A stretch of DNA of 64,000 nt from Clitopilus passeckerianus. Taxonomy: Eukaryota > Basidiomycota > Agaricomycetes > Agaricales > Entolomataceae. Positions within the stretch are counted from its first letter, which is position 1, and each line of letters starts with the position of its first letter. The notes under the pieces were generated by a model. The model was not told the origin of the DNA and searched no databases. It worked only from the letters and a program-made list of their open reading frames with translations. This document shows positions 43,984 through 56,118 of the stretch, one piece after another. A program made the translations under genes and the position numbers. Location: NCBI GenBank assembly GCA_944990035.1, contig CALYLX010000055.1:62001-126000 (forward strand). The letters run 5' to 3'.

Positions 43984-46181
43984 ATGGTTTTCACCGGTCG
44001 TACTTTTGTCTCCCTTCTCGCGGGTGCTCTGCTTTTTGCCGCAGACACTCTTGCGTTCGACAACTCAAGGTCCGATAACGTGAGTATCCGCTGATGATTT
44101 CCATTTTGCACTATTTCCTGACACTCCCGTCAGGTTGCCGTCTACTATGGCCAAAACTCATATGGCGCAACTCATGGGTCTGATACTGGCAACTGGCAGA
44201 AGAACTTGGCCACATACTGCCAGGTATGTTTCAAGAGCTGATTTCGATGACCGTCAATTCACCTTTCTCCGCAGGACGATAGTATTGACGCCATCCCGCT
44301 CGCTTTTGTGAACGTCTTCTTCGGTGCTGGCGGTCTTCCCGAAATCAACATGGCAAATGTGAGGTTGTTGGAATGCTTCCAGTGAATATATATTGAACTA
44401 CCTTATAAAGACTTGCAACCCCACTGACAGTGGTGCATTTCCTGGAACCGGCCTCGCCAACTGCCAATTCCTCGCTGCTGACATCAAGGCCTGCCAGGCC
44501 AAGGGCAAGATTGTCACCCTCAGCCTTGGAGGTGCCACTGGCGCTGCTTCCTTCAGCTCTGACGCTCAAGCTCAGACCTTCGCTGACACGGTTTGGAACG
44601 TTTTCCTTGGTGGATCTAGCTCAACTCGCCCCTTCGGCGACGCTGTTCTTGACGGGTATGGAATACACTTGTTTTTTGAGAGTCTATTTAACAATACCCT
44701 TACAGTGTTGATCTGGATATCGAAGGTGGTGGAAGCACAGGTTTCGCGGCGTTCGTTACCAGGATTAGGTCCCATGCCAATGGTGCTAGCAAGAAGTAAG
44801 TGGATCGTCACTGATTGCCCCTCATAGTTGTTCTTATCATCTTGTTAAGGTACTACGTCACTGCTGCTCCCCAATGCCCTTACCCCGATGCATACCTCGG
44901 TGCCGTTTTGAACGCAGTCGCATTCGATGCCGTCTATGTTCAGGTAAGTCTGCCGCATAACTCACCATACCCCCGAGACTGAATACTCTGTACAGTGTAC
45001 GTTTTGACCCTCTTTGTTAATCTCCGATACTCGTTGCTGACTGTTTCCATCTCTTCTGCGACTTTGGTGCATTAGTGTGCGTTGCCTTTACTTTCTCTCG
45101 TTATGAACTTTTTGCTCACAGCTTTACAGCGTACGTCCATCTACCAATGAAAGAACCCTCTCATCTTGCTAATCCTTTACCCCTTAGTACAACAACTACT
45201 GCGGCGTCCAAAACTACAACAACCCCAATGTGAGTTATATCTACATTCAAAGGAACCATCTTCTCACAGAACTACAGGCTTGGAACTTCGGACAATGGTT
45301 CGCAATCTGTCGTTAGCCATCCCTCAGCCGCTTATTGTTCATATAGGGATAACTGGGCAAAGACTGTCTCTCCCAACAAGAACGTCAAGGTTTACATCGG
45401 TGCACCTGCCGCCTCCACCGCCGCCGGATCTGGCTACGTTGACGTCAACACTCTCGGGAACATTGCTAAGGCAACAAAGGCGCAATACTCGTCCTTTGGT
45501 GGTGTCATGCTCTGGGACGCCTCGCAGGCATTTGGTTCGTGCCATCATTTTGGCCCAATACCCATTCGGCGGGCTTAACCATTTCCTAGCCAACGGCCGA
45601 TTCGATCGTTCTATCAAGGCCTTGCTCAAGGGCGGTTCCACTCCCCCTCCCACCACCACCACCACTACGACGTCTAATCCCGGCGGCGGAAGCTGCGGTA
45701 GTGTTGCCGGCTGGTCGTCTGGTACTGTTGTACGTCGCTAGATGAAGCTTCCTTGTGGTGCTCAGAACTGACCCCTGATCCAGTACACCGGAGGTCAACA
45801 AGCCACCTACAAGTAAGTTGATGGCGCCCCAGCCGCAGATCGAGAACTAACATTCCGTAGTGGTCATCTCTGGACTGCCAAATGGTGGACCCAGGGCGGT
45901 GAGTTCTGAATCTCCCTCGTTCTTCCCTCCTCGCTCATAAACGTTCTGCAGATACCCCTGGAGGACAAGCCGGAGTTTGGACTGATAACGGAGCCTGCAG
46001 TTCCAAGGTTGCTACTGCAGCAGCCTCTGCCAGTGCTGCCGATACCAAGGCGAAGGCTACTCCAGCTGGTGCGGACAAGAATGCTTCGCTTGCGAAGTCT
46101 GCAGCTCCCCCCGCTGCATCTGGATCATCACCAAAGGAGACCGGGTCCGTCAAGAACTCCCGCTTCTTCAAGTTCGATTAA
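43984..46181 (+). CDS. GH18 endochitinase (class III type) with carbohydrate-binding tail
   Basis: Exons 43984-44079, 44134-44223, 44275-44358, 44411-44655, 44706-44795, 44850-44943, then single bases 44996, 45076 and 45130, then 45188-45229, 45278-45297, 45347-45534, 45590-45729, 45784-45812, 45861-45898, 45952-46181; 462 residues. A signal peptide (about 1-24) precedes the GH18 barrel, which starts [11 protein letters not shown]. The catalytic motif is [10 protein letters not shown] (D174, D176, acid E178), and [11 protein letters not shown] and VYVQFYNNYC are typical of class III chitinases. After a Thr/Pro linker lies a Trp-rich module ([33 protein letters not shown]) resembling CBM5/12, then an Ala/Lys tail. 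It hydrolyses chitin, probably in the fungal wall. The model needs three one-base exons to supply F234 (see findings); skipping them loses only that residue. Confidence 0.93.
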
Positions 46182-46506
46182 GTCAGGGGAAGGTTCTGGT
46201 AACCCAAATGTTTAGGAATTGACGAATATTTATGAATTAAGAATTATCTACCAACAATCCTGTAGATTAAAGGATCAACGTGTATAAATACGCAGTTTGG
46301 AAATCTTTCGAGTGCACATAAGATTCGACTTTGGGCGGGCTGATTGTAATCCGGAGAGCTTATCCTTTTCAGTGTACAACCTTAAGACATGAGTACTCGG
46401 TCATGATTTCTCTTAACTTTGGTTAAATTGAACACTCCAAGGAGAAAAATGAGAAGACGATGTAATATTATTGGTCAGAAAGTGTTCGTACAGACAACAC
46501 TAATAC
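46182..46506. other. Convergent intergenic stretch
   Basis: Shared 3' flank of the chitinase and the GNAT gene. Nothing else seen. Confidence 0.6.
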
Positions 46507-47273
46507 TTAGGTGTCGTCACGTCTGTTCCATTCCAACCAATGAGTCCCTCTCATCTCCCCTCGAACCTCTTCCCAATTCTCGAGCGTTCGCGTGATTTTG
46601 AAACCAAACTTCTCTAAAACTTTGACGCTGGCTGCATTACCCGTAAGAATTGAAGCCTGAATGCGATGCACATTCAATCTAGGAATGCCCCATTGATCGA
46701 GAATCGTTCTTATCGCAGTAGACATTATTCCTTGGCCATGGTGAGAGGGGACAACATAATCTGAAGAGGAGAGGTTAAGTTTAGTGATACTGAATACGGA
46801 ATTAAAATAAACGTACATGCAATATCCCACAGAATATCCGGATGTCCGGGTGGTTTCTTCGCAGCTTCTTTCTGCACCCTTTCCCGCTCATCATCGTCTT
46901 CAATCTCGTTTCTTTCCGATGGGTATAGGCCAATATAGCCCAAATATTCGTCTCCTCCGTCGGCGTTCACCTTTCTGATTATTCTGAACGGGCATCCCGT
47001 CGCAGGCTCCTTGCTGCCATCTCCGAGGGCCTTGAGGTGATCCAGAATCGCATCCGCTTCAGCTATCTGTCCCTCTAGCCACGAGACCCCATGTTCCGGA
47101 AGATAGGGATGGGGAGGTCCGGTCATCCAGTGAAAAACTTTCGGGTCGTTTAGAGCTTTGACCACAGCACCGACGTCGCTCATGCGAGGTGGCGTGATGA
47201 TGATTTGGGAGTGAGGTTCAGGGAGTGAGAGGAATCCCTCGCCTGTCGTTGAATTGGTCTTCAGCATACTCAT
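46507..47273 (-). CDS. GNAT-family N-acetyltransferase
   Basis: Minus-strand exons 47273-46817 and 46760-46507; 236 residues. The fold reads as RimJ/RimL-like GNAT: ITPPRMSDVGAVVKALNDP and WMTGPPHPY at the start, IGLYPSE in the mid-strand, then the acetyl-CoA loop SHHGQGIMSTAI and the closing GNAASVKVLEKFGFK. It transfers acetyl from acetyl-CoA to an amine; the substrate is unknown, and small molecules or protein N-termini are both possible. The single intron falls just before the acetyl-CoA loop. Confidence 0.9.
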
Positions 47274-48080
47274 GTCGTCCAGGATGCGTTCTTGTTCCAG
47301 AATTCGCCAGAATGGCCGAGTTTTGGTTGAACCAAAGAAAGTGAGTCATTTTGCAGTGACTCCTCTGTCCAGGGAACTCCACATGGGTCATTCAAAGATG
47401 GTTATCATTGAGTAACAAGTACAACCTGGGACCAGATGATAACTGATAAGGAAGCACAAGGCCTTTCGTTCTGCGTTAGAGCTTTGAAGAGTATGTGTTC
47501 GAGTTGAGCTTGATGTTGTTGCAAGCGCCGGCCCGTAAGTTCCGTATTGAGCAAAGACCGGCGTCGGCCGGTGCAGCTCCTTCCTTCAAAGGCAATAACC
47601 AGCGGAACGTACAATGCTTTTCGTCCAAACTTTCCCTGGTCATCGTCAAGGTCATCGTCCAACTTTCCGATCTACGTCAAGACAAGCCCCTCTTTTTATG
47701 AATACTAGAAGGTTCCCCATGATCAGAACGGCTGTCTTGACTCCCAAGCTAGACCATGAACGCAAAAGAAGGGAACCTCAAGGATTCACGAGATCTCCAG
47801 TTTAAAATATTTTCAGGGAGTTTCCTTGAGTATTTCCAACGACTCCAGGAGTTTCGCCCTTGCAGAGCAGAGAGACCAAAGATTCTGGCTGAAGCAGTTG
47901 GCTTGAAACATGTCACTGGTCACGCAGCGCCAGGGTCGATTTCAGGAAGTAAATACGTCCTGGTAATTACCAGCTCATTGAGTCGTCCAGGACAGACACA
48001 TACGCAATACTGCTCATTCCAGCTCACGCACTACAGCGGGCCAAGCTCCATTCCTAGTAATATCAGACTTTTCTGGCGAG
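47274..48080. other. Divergent intergenic stretch
   Basis: Upstream regions of the GNAT gene (-) and the basic protein (+). An open frame from 47756 runs into 48081 and could hold extra 5' coding sequence, without recognisable motif. Confidence 0.5.
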
Positions 48081-49965
48081 ATGACCTCACAAATGGGAAC
48101 GAAAAAGAAGCTAATGGACGCTCTCGTGGCCAAACTGCTGGATCTTCAGCCTCCTCCCAAAGCACGCCAGGCATATCAACAGTTCATGCATGACTCCTGG
48201 GAAACTTTAGTCAAGCCATGTATAGCTGAAAGATGGGGCAGAAAGGTTCTCGATGAGCAAATTCCCTCGGATGCAAAACCCGATGCTGCGTTCAGGATGA
48301 AGGTAGCTCGAGATATGTTTAATGCCCTCCCCCAGGCAGAACGCTATCAAATCTCTCAGAAAGCTAAGGTCAAAGCAGCTTCAGCAAAGGCCGTCTACGA
48401 ATCAGCTTTGAATGGACGCCCGTCGACTGAACCAGATGTGATGCAAAGGTCCGTGCAGTTGACAGACCGTTTTCTTCTTCTTCACTCTGTACAGTATGCT
48501 AATGGCATGTATCCATCCCTCACAGGGCAATTCACAATATTCCGGAAATTCTTGATGCAACCATGATGTCCATCCAGCGAACTACAAACTTTAAGGTTAC
48601 TGTTATATACGGCGGGCCTGATCCTCATGACCGAAAAAAGGAGATCGTTCGATGGTATGCTGTAATCATACCTCACCCTCCGAAAATTCCAATACTAACG
48701 TCGGCTTCCACTCCTACAGTGCAGTTTATGGAGCGGATCCACATCGGCCGGAACTCCCACCTATTCATATTCCGCAATACAATCCTAAGCGTTTCAAGAA
48801 ATTAATACGCCATCTTCAACAGGTGGCGGAAGAACGTGGTGAGTTATGGGACCTCAAAGAGTGAAGTTTGTCGACTGATAGACTTAATAGATGCGCCTCA
48901 CGCCCCTGGTGACAAACAGGCTTCTAAGCATCCAGAGGAGGATGCTGCACCTGAAGTCATAGACCTCACAGAATCGACGGTACAGGAAATTCCTGCACCA
49001 AATGGCATCGGAAGCGACTCCGTGGATGTTCCCCAGGAAGTGGAGACATTGGAAAGACCCGCTCCCGAACACCCAAAACCAACATATACATTCGATACAG
49101 AGAACTTCGTCAATATCTCGCCAGCATTGGAGACACCGAAATCCCCACCTTCTATCCACCCAGAGCCAGGATACAACGTTGACTTGGGTGCACAACAAGA
49201 CATTCAAGGGCGGGTCACCGGTGTTCCTCGAGAAGTGGAGATGTCGAACTCACCCGCTCCCTTGCGTTCGGAGCCGACATACAAACTGGGGCTTGCTCGT
49301 TGGGACGACGTCGAGAGAATGGCGGAGGCAGAATCGCCTCCCATGAATCCTGTCGCAGAGGACTTGGACATTTGCACGCCATTCCACTTGGAATTAGGAC
49401 CACCTACGACATCCGTTAGTGGCAGAAAAAAGGGAAAGAACGAGAAAAGAACGTACCAGTAGATGGTGCTTTACAGACCCGACATGTCCAGGGAATTTCC
49501 CCACCATCGCCCCGCCCCCCTGTATTCGTGGCTCTTGACGAGCGACCGTCTCAACCAGAGCTTAATCTGGGCACTGATGATGCTTTCCCTGGCGGCGATC
49601 CAGCACCTGTAGCCTCTCGGCCTCTGGAACCACCAGGACTCACCTTGATGGAAAACGCCCCTTCGGCCCCATCAAGTCTGCCTCCACCATCCAAGAAACG
49701 GAAGCGTCGCGAAAACTCTGAGCAGGAGAAAACCACTAGTTCGCTGGCAGGGAATGCATTGGCCGGAGGATCGACGCCAGGCAAATCCTCTTCAGCCTCC
49801 ACCTCTACCGTGAATCCTCCTGCGCCAAAGAAGAGAAAACAGGCACCAAAGGCAAAGAAGGACGGCGTAAAACGAGTGAAAGTACGGAACATTTTCGAGC
49901 GTGGCAAATGGTTTTGGATGGAGGTGTCTGCTGACGGGCACGGCTACAGCTGTTATGACCCTTGA
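48081..49965 (+). CDS. Basic, probably nuclear protein of an uncharacterised Agaricomycete family
   Basis: Exons 48081-48448, 48526-48654, 48720-48838, 48891-49414, 49492-49965; 537 residues. The N-terminal part (PPPKARQAYQQFMHDSWE, then KVARDMFNALPQAERYQI) looks like an HMG-box-like helical segment. A conserved block follows: IPEILDATM...FKVTVIYGGPDP, then VYGADPHRPELP. I know this block only from hypothetical mushroom proteins. The C-terminal half is low-complexity, acidic then Pro/Ser-rich, and ends with basic clusters (SKKRKRRENSEQEK, PKKRKQAPKAKKDGVKRVKV) that look like nuclear localisation signals. The function is unknown; a chromatin or DNA-binding role is inference. The start could lie further upstream. 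Confidence 0.75.
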
Positions 49966-50194
49966 GGTCGTTGGCAAGTATGCCTCAAAGTTGGGATTCA
50001 TTGTACCTCACAGCGGCTTAGTCGGGAGCTAATAGTGACGAAGCTTTCGGGTTTTGCTATTTGGTGCCTGATTGAACATGCTTGTATTTGCAGTTGAGAT
50101 CGATCTAATACTCGTATATGTATGTACATCTTAATAATAAAAAATGGTGGCCTCCCAATCACCTGTTATGATGAAGGTGTAAAAGTAACTCAGC

Positions 50195-52277
50195 CTACTC
50201 TCTCGGGAGATAAGCCTGTATGAAACGCTCTACATCCCCAATAGCGCTAGGTAACGCTCCATCCACTCCCGGATCAGTTCCAATCCATGTTTCTACAAGG
50301 CTTCTGCGCACCCCTTGTACCCGCTTCTCCATCGAAGCACGCTCGACTTTGTCAAAGAAAAGCTTTTGCAAGACCCTCTTTGCTTCTTCCTGAACCGCCT
50401 CCACTGAAGCCGTAGGGGTCACGTCGAGACTCAGTCTGTGCCGCAAGCCATGTCCACGGCGGACTTCGTTGAGCTCATAGCCTACTTTGAGGGTTTGCTC
50501 GACGAGCATGGCGAAGATCGGTTGATCGGATATGAAAGGCCATGATATCCTTGATTTGAAGTCTGGTAAGCTTCAGATAGCATCGGAATTCAGAACCAGC
50601 TTACATTGGGATTCCAGCCGAGAGACTTTCATGTGTACCATTGGATCCGTTGTGGGTGAGGAAGGCACCCGTCGCCTGGTTAAGTGTCAGCATATGTGAG
50701 CCACTATGAAAGGCCATCACCCACCGAATGAGAAAGGATGAACTGCTGAGGAGCCCACTGGCAAACCAATCGGGTGGGTGTCGATTCAAGCATTGCTTCT
50801 GGGAGTGTGACACCAGCTGGCGCAACGAGGATCTGAACCGATATCAGAATGAGCACAATAATTGGGACAACTAGAAGCTTCGTACCAGGGGAATATCCAG
50901 CTCCTGGACAACGTCAATCCAAGCCACGAATTTCTTAGGCTCAGTAGGGCTGAATAGAGAGCCAAATGATATCTACCAGAGGGTTCCCGCATCAGGAATA
51001 TTGCAAGGGGGAGCAAAGGGGACGAACGTACATATAATAAGCTCTTGGGACCTCTAGTCTCCAGCACATTGTCGAGGAACCCTTCCACTGTTAGGGCTAC
51101 CTCAGATTGGGCGAGCTCCCCATCCCTAGCTTGGATATCCGTAACATCGAGAGGTCCGACTGCGAAGAACTTCCCGTTGTTGCGTTTCTGGAGGAGGCTT
51201 GCAACACTCTGGCAGCCTTTCGGTTCGACTACATAGGAGGTAGAGGTGACAATGCCGTCGCAACTCGCGAGTAGCCTGAAAAAAAATGAGAAAGAGACCA
51301 ACTCCTTAATTTCTGAGAGCCCAGCTCACCTCATGCAGCCTAGGAGGAATTCGCCAAAGGGGATAATGTACGGTGGCTGGAGGTCATGACATGTTTGAGC
51401 CCATCCATAAAGTAGACAACGAAAGTCCTTACCTCCTGCGGATAGAGTTCATACCCAGACATTGGGGGCAGGTCTGGCATATGGATCGGTTCAGCATTGA
51501 TGGCGTCGCTTGAAGTCAAGAACTGGGAAGGTGGTCCCGTTATTAGGTGCTGTGCCAAAATGAGGAAACAGACGGTGTGACCGACCTGGTTTGCAGCTTC
51601 CCCGAAAGAAATAGATTTCTCTTCCTCCAGAACATGTATTGCATCCAGAGTTTGGTCTAGATTGTCCACCTTCTCCAGGATGGTGTAGACCAGGTTCATT
51701 GACGCAGGGAACCAGAGAAGGAAAGACACCGGTTGGCGAGAAAGCCCTTGGATGAGTTGAGGTGCTGATGCAAAAAGTGCCTGATTATTCCAGTTTAGAT
51801 GATGTCAGGGGTAGCTTTTGGACTCTCACTCACCTCGGTTAAGAACACAGTTGGGTGTGGTATACCATGTTCTTCGACAATTGAGGTATAGATAGGACCT
51901 AGCTCCAATTTGATTTCTTCGGGTGGAAAGACAGCGCCTTTCTCCAAATATCGTAACCTATAATTTGAATCATGAGTGGATGATTCGTAAAGAGCCAATA
52001 TTCTACTCTACCTGAGAGGGCCTTGGGACAAGAGTTCTTCGCTGGAGAAATGGCGGCTCCATTCCTTCTCAATACGACCACCGAAACTTTTTGCAGTGAT
52101 CACAGTGATGACACCACTATGCTCGTTCTGCACGAGTCGAGCAAGGAAACCTAGCATGGGGCGTATATGGCCTATCACTTGTTATTTGCTAACTTCGAAG
52201 AGCTTCGGATGATACCTACCCCATGCTCCCATAACACATACCACGAGGTGAGCTTTCTGCTTGGGAGAGATAGCCAT
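50195..52277 (-). CDS. UDP-glycosyltransferase (GT1 family)
   Basis: Minus-strand exons 52277-52220, 52171-52012, 51957-51834, 51780-51433, 51376-51330, 51275-51032, 50972-50886, 50832-50725, 50675-50605, 50549-50195; 533 residues. The N-terminus VVCVMGAWGHIRPMLGFLAR has the acceptor-side GHxxP-type His. The donor-binding half has LLYISFGSLFSP, QWAPQQFILSHSATGAFLTH and NGSNGTHESLSAGIPMISWP, the PSPG-like motif of GT1 enzymes. It transfers a sugar from a UDP-sugar to a small hydrophobic acceptor such as a sterol, phenol or xenobiotic; the acceptor is unknown. No other secondary-metabolism gene is clearly linked. All exon junctions keep frame. Confidence 0.93.
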
Positions 52278-53138
52278 CGAGGATGAAGTTATTCTTGGGA
52301 GACTGGACCTATGTGCTCGTTCTTTATAGGAAAAAGGCCTGTCACTGAATGACGTGCCGTTACAAGCCGTGGTGCATGGGAGCTTCCCACCGATAAGGCA
52401 GACGAATCACGGTTCACTGACGGGATGTCGTTTTGACTTTGACAGCTATGATTCATATCTATGAACGTTTTGTTCAAATTTCAGGATGGGTGAAGCAGGT
52501 GAACTGAATAGGATGATCGACGCAGGGTATCACTTTCCTGGAAAGGTGGATTGACACCACTTGAGCATCGCTTCGGAGTCAGCTGACGAGTTTTTGATAC
52601 ACTCCGTGGATACCTTACAGGGTTGACGTTGAGCTGTTGAACGATAATTTCATTTCATCCATGCGATAAGACGAGAATTCTAGAAATCTTGTGCTGGGCA
52701 ATTGAGTCGGAAATCAGGCTGCTGGCCACGAAGGACTCGAGTAAGGCCTATTTTTGGTTCTGAGGAGCTTTGACCGAGTTTTAAGCTCTCGTGCCAGTTG
52801 GACTCGATGCTCGGGACGTCAAGAGCTTGGCAGACCCCTATAACCGACTCCGCTCTGGCTCGAAGGTGATCCAGACAACACCAAGGAATGATTGGCATGG
52901 TGGTGATAAACTATTGATGAAACGCCAGAGGGATCGCCCTAAGCGGAGGTGAAAATCAGGCGGAGTATCGGGTAGAACCGATGCCGCACTCGGCTTGATG
53001 CCCTCTCGCTGACCATTTGTGAGGGCAGAACAGGGCAGAACGCTCAAATTTGACGAGATTTCTATCAAGTGCAACGCGTCCCTCTGGCTCACAGGATGTG
53101 CCTTGACATCGCAAATCACAGCCTCGACAACTCCCAGC
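52278..53138. other. Divergent intergenic stretch
   Basis: Upstream regions of the glycosyltransferase (-) and the dehydrogenase (+). No coding region recognised. Confidence 0.55.
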
Positions 53139-53145
53139 TATAAAA
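53139..53145 (+). promoter_or_regulatory. TATA box of the dehydrogenase gene
   Basis: TATAAAA, 51 bp before the ATG at 53190. Confidence 0.65.
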
Positions 53146-53189
53146 TGAACGCTTAGCCGCTGTCCAGCACACTTTCAACGTTGTTCATC

Positions 53190-54525
53190 ATGGCCAAGTT
53201 CACCTTCAGAAGCTTCATCTATGAGCAATACAGCTCTATACCACCAGTCTCTCCAGTTGACCTCACCGGAAAAACTGTGGTTGTGATTGGTGCTAATTCA
53301 GGACTCGGCTTTGAAGCATCTCAGCATTTTGCGAAGATGAATCCGGGGAAACTCATCTTGGGCTGCCGTGACTCGGAGAAAAGTAGGAACGCACTGAAGA
53401 GTGAGTTACTCCTCCCGCCAACCATTGACCAGCGCAGTAGCTCATGTTAACTATTAATTTTCAATAGAACTCAAAGAGACAACTGACTTCGAGAGGGTCG
53501 AGTTATGGACTATAGACCTCGCCAATTTTGACTCAGTGAAGGCATTTGCTGACCGATTCGAGAAAGAAGGCGAAAGGTTGGACATCCTCGTCGAGAACGC
53601 AGGGACATTACCTGCATCATGCTGGCATACCGAGGATGGTTGGGAGTCAAGGTCAGTCACGCCCTACATCTTCACTGCTGAAGCCTTCATTTACCTTGAA
53701 CTTAGTCTGCAAGTCAACTGCCTTGCCCCGGCGCTTCTCGCCATCCTTCTCTTGCCTCACATGGTCAAGACTGGAAAGACGCACAACGTGGTCCCTCGAA
53801 TCACCATAGTCACAACCGACCTTCACATGCTGGCAAATATGGACCAGGAGCTACTTCATAGCGGACATTTCCTCAAGACATACGGCAGCAAAGAATACTG
53901 TACCAAAGAGTGCGTTGTGAATCCCTCATCATTTTCTCTTTGACTATCATCCTGACATCCTGTCCGCCAGGATCATGCAAAAACGCTACAACGACACCAA
54001 ACGTGAGTCGCCATCATCTTTCCTCGCCTTCCATACGTTCTTACTTGGCCTCTCTAGTTCTCGAGATCTACTTCGCCCGCTCCCTAACCTCCCGTCTCGG
54101 CCACAGCACCACATCTCCCATAATCAACACCGTCAACCCAGGCTTCTGTGATTCCGAGCTCCTTCGAGACTTCCGCTCCGCCGGCCTCATAGTCTGGTTG
54201 TCAACGCGCCTCTCCCAAATCCTACTTGCCAGGAAGACGGAAGTGGGCTCAAGGACGCTGGTGCATGCTGCGACCGCTGGAGAGGGCAATGAGGATGAGA
54301 TGAGAGGAGCGTATTTAAGTTCGTGTCAGATTGCGGAGGCGGGAGATAATGTCGTGAGTGAGGCTGGGAAGGGCGCTGGTGAAGCCTATTGGGTGAGCTT
54401 GGATTTGGTTTAGTGGCGTCATTTTGGCTAACTCTGTTGAACAGGCTGAACTTGTTTCTACCCTAGGAGAAGTTGATCCTCGAGTAAAGGATATTGTTAC
54501 TGAATACTTGCCTACCGTTCACTAG
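53190..54525 (+). CDS. Short-chain dehydrogenase/reductase (retinol-dehydrogenase-like)
   Basis: Exons 53190-53400, 53468-53651, 53706-53909, 53971-54002, 54058-54392, 54445-54525; 348 residues. The Rossmann motif is VVIGANSGLG (G34 to G40); LVENAG corresponds to NNAG, then LQVNCLAP. The active-site pair is Y206-N-D-T-K210, split from the next exon after the Lys codon. The catalytic Ser strand reads ITIVTTDLH, so Thr stands where the family has Ser. VNPGFCDSEL follows the active site. It uses NAD(P)H to interconvert an alcohol and a carbonyl; the substrate is unknown. The Ser-to-Thr change may lower or alter activity. Confidence 0.92.
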
Positions 54526-54841
54526 TCAAATTCGGGTCCGCCTTTTACCATACATCCGTGGACGCTCCTTGTATACGACGATGAAGGAAGCAAGATTGCA
54601 GAGGTTTTGTGTATGTGACATTGCTATTAGCACGAAGGACACCGTTCCTCCAAATGATATAGTTCTGTCCCATCATGTAAATGTACCCAGCGACGCTAGC
54701 CTATTCCTTATCTATCTATGTTCTTTGCTCATCTCAGACTACAACTGTCGTTTCCTTGTAAGAAGTAATGCCAAAGTCCGATTCATTATATTCAAGCAAC
54801 ATCAATAAGGCCCTATTTTCTATTTCTTCTTCTCGTCCCAG
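54526..54841. other. Convergent intergenic stretch
   Basis: Shared 3' flank of the dehydrogenase (+) and the carrier gene (-). No gene recognised. Confidence 0.55.
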
Positions 54842-56118
54842 CTATACAAGGAGTAAGATTAGCACAACACAGAGCCACTTTGACAGCAAAATAACGCACA
54901 TGAGCCACCAAGGTACGGAAAACAGTATTCCCTGCAACCCATCCGCGATAATCCTCGTCTTCAAACCTCTGCCTAACAGGCCTCTAACACCGTCATCCGC
55001 CATGACAGCCTTCGCAGCATCTACATAGCCAATACGTGTCTCGTTGACTTGTCGGTAGGTCTTAACCACACGAAGAGAATTTGAGATGCTATCGGAAACC
55101 ACTGAAGCAATAAATCCTAGGAAAGCGCGTTGGAAGAGCTTGGTCGCGAGGGCGTCGGGGAGAGGGAGATTCGCGTCTAGGAAGTGGTATACACCGAGCC
55201 ACTATGAATGGAGGCTCCAACGTGAGATGGGCGGAGTCAACAAGGTTCTAGTAGGGACATACCGAATAGTGACCGACAAATCTCGCAGCTTCCATTGCAA
55301 AGGCACCATACCATATCGTTCCGATTCCGTGTTCCCTGATCTAGATGATGCCGAAACTAGTCAGGAAGTTGGTGTCTTCGTAGAAAAGCGAAACAGACCC
55401 TAGCTCTGAGAATCGCCAGGCCGCTTCTGCCCTGGACTTGCATGGTAGTCTTGACTGTATCGATCGGTGTCAGCACCATCCTGAGCGCAGCAGTGGCTAA
55501 CAATGTGAAGGCGACCTTAATGACGAAAGGGAGATTCGCCATGTGGGAGTTAGACCACAGCAATTCGAGTACGCCTGGAATTACGGTTGTATTCCAATAT
55601 CGCGGGACTGGGCCTTGAACGACATAGGCTATAAGACCTTGATAGTATCGTGAATAGCCGCCGTTTTCGTAGAGTGTGCGGATGGCCACTGAGGTAGAGG
55701 TGCCGTAGCGGTACTGGTAGCTGGTGACAGTCAGCAGTGGCTAAAAGCAAATATGTTAGGCTGGGATAACGAAAAGTAGCATCAAACCTACCATGAGAGT
55801 GAGGACCTCCAAGACCATTTCTGTTGGCATGCAGAGCCAGAGCAAGTAAATCACGAAGATGACGCGGATGGCGTAGAATATCTTCTGCCCAAGAGTCCGT
55901 GCTTCGGGTTGGTCCTGGTACTTTAAAGACACATCTACGATCGCGTCCTCGCCATCCCGCGGTGCTTGGGCTTCAACGTCGACTTCGTTATTCGCAGATC
56001 TGGAAGGCGACTGCGAATCGTAGGACTGGCACGCTTGGGAGCCTGTCAACAGTGGTTGCCGTTCGTCGCGGTCAGAGTTCCCTTCGCCAGAGATTGCTTT
56101 CGACGTCTCTGCCGTCAT
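54842..56118 (-). CDS. Mitochondrial carrier (SLC25)-like membrane protein
   Basis: Minus-strand exons 56118-55792, 55740-55399, 55340-55263, 55201-54842; 368 residues. The middle contains one clear carrier signature, LTPIDTVKTTMQVQG (P201 to K206, PxDxxK), preceded by YYQGLIAYVVQGP and followed by GIGTIWYGAFA and GLLGRGLKTRIIADGLQGIL, which resembles a third carrier repeat. Other repeats lack a clean PxDxxK. The N-terminal 80 residues are hydrophilic and acidic with a LL motif, followed by a strongly hydrophobic span (FYAIRVIFVIYLLWL). The length and repeat decay suggest a divergent carrier, possibly at another membrane. The substrate is unknown. Confidence 0.82.
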
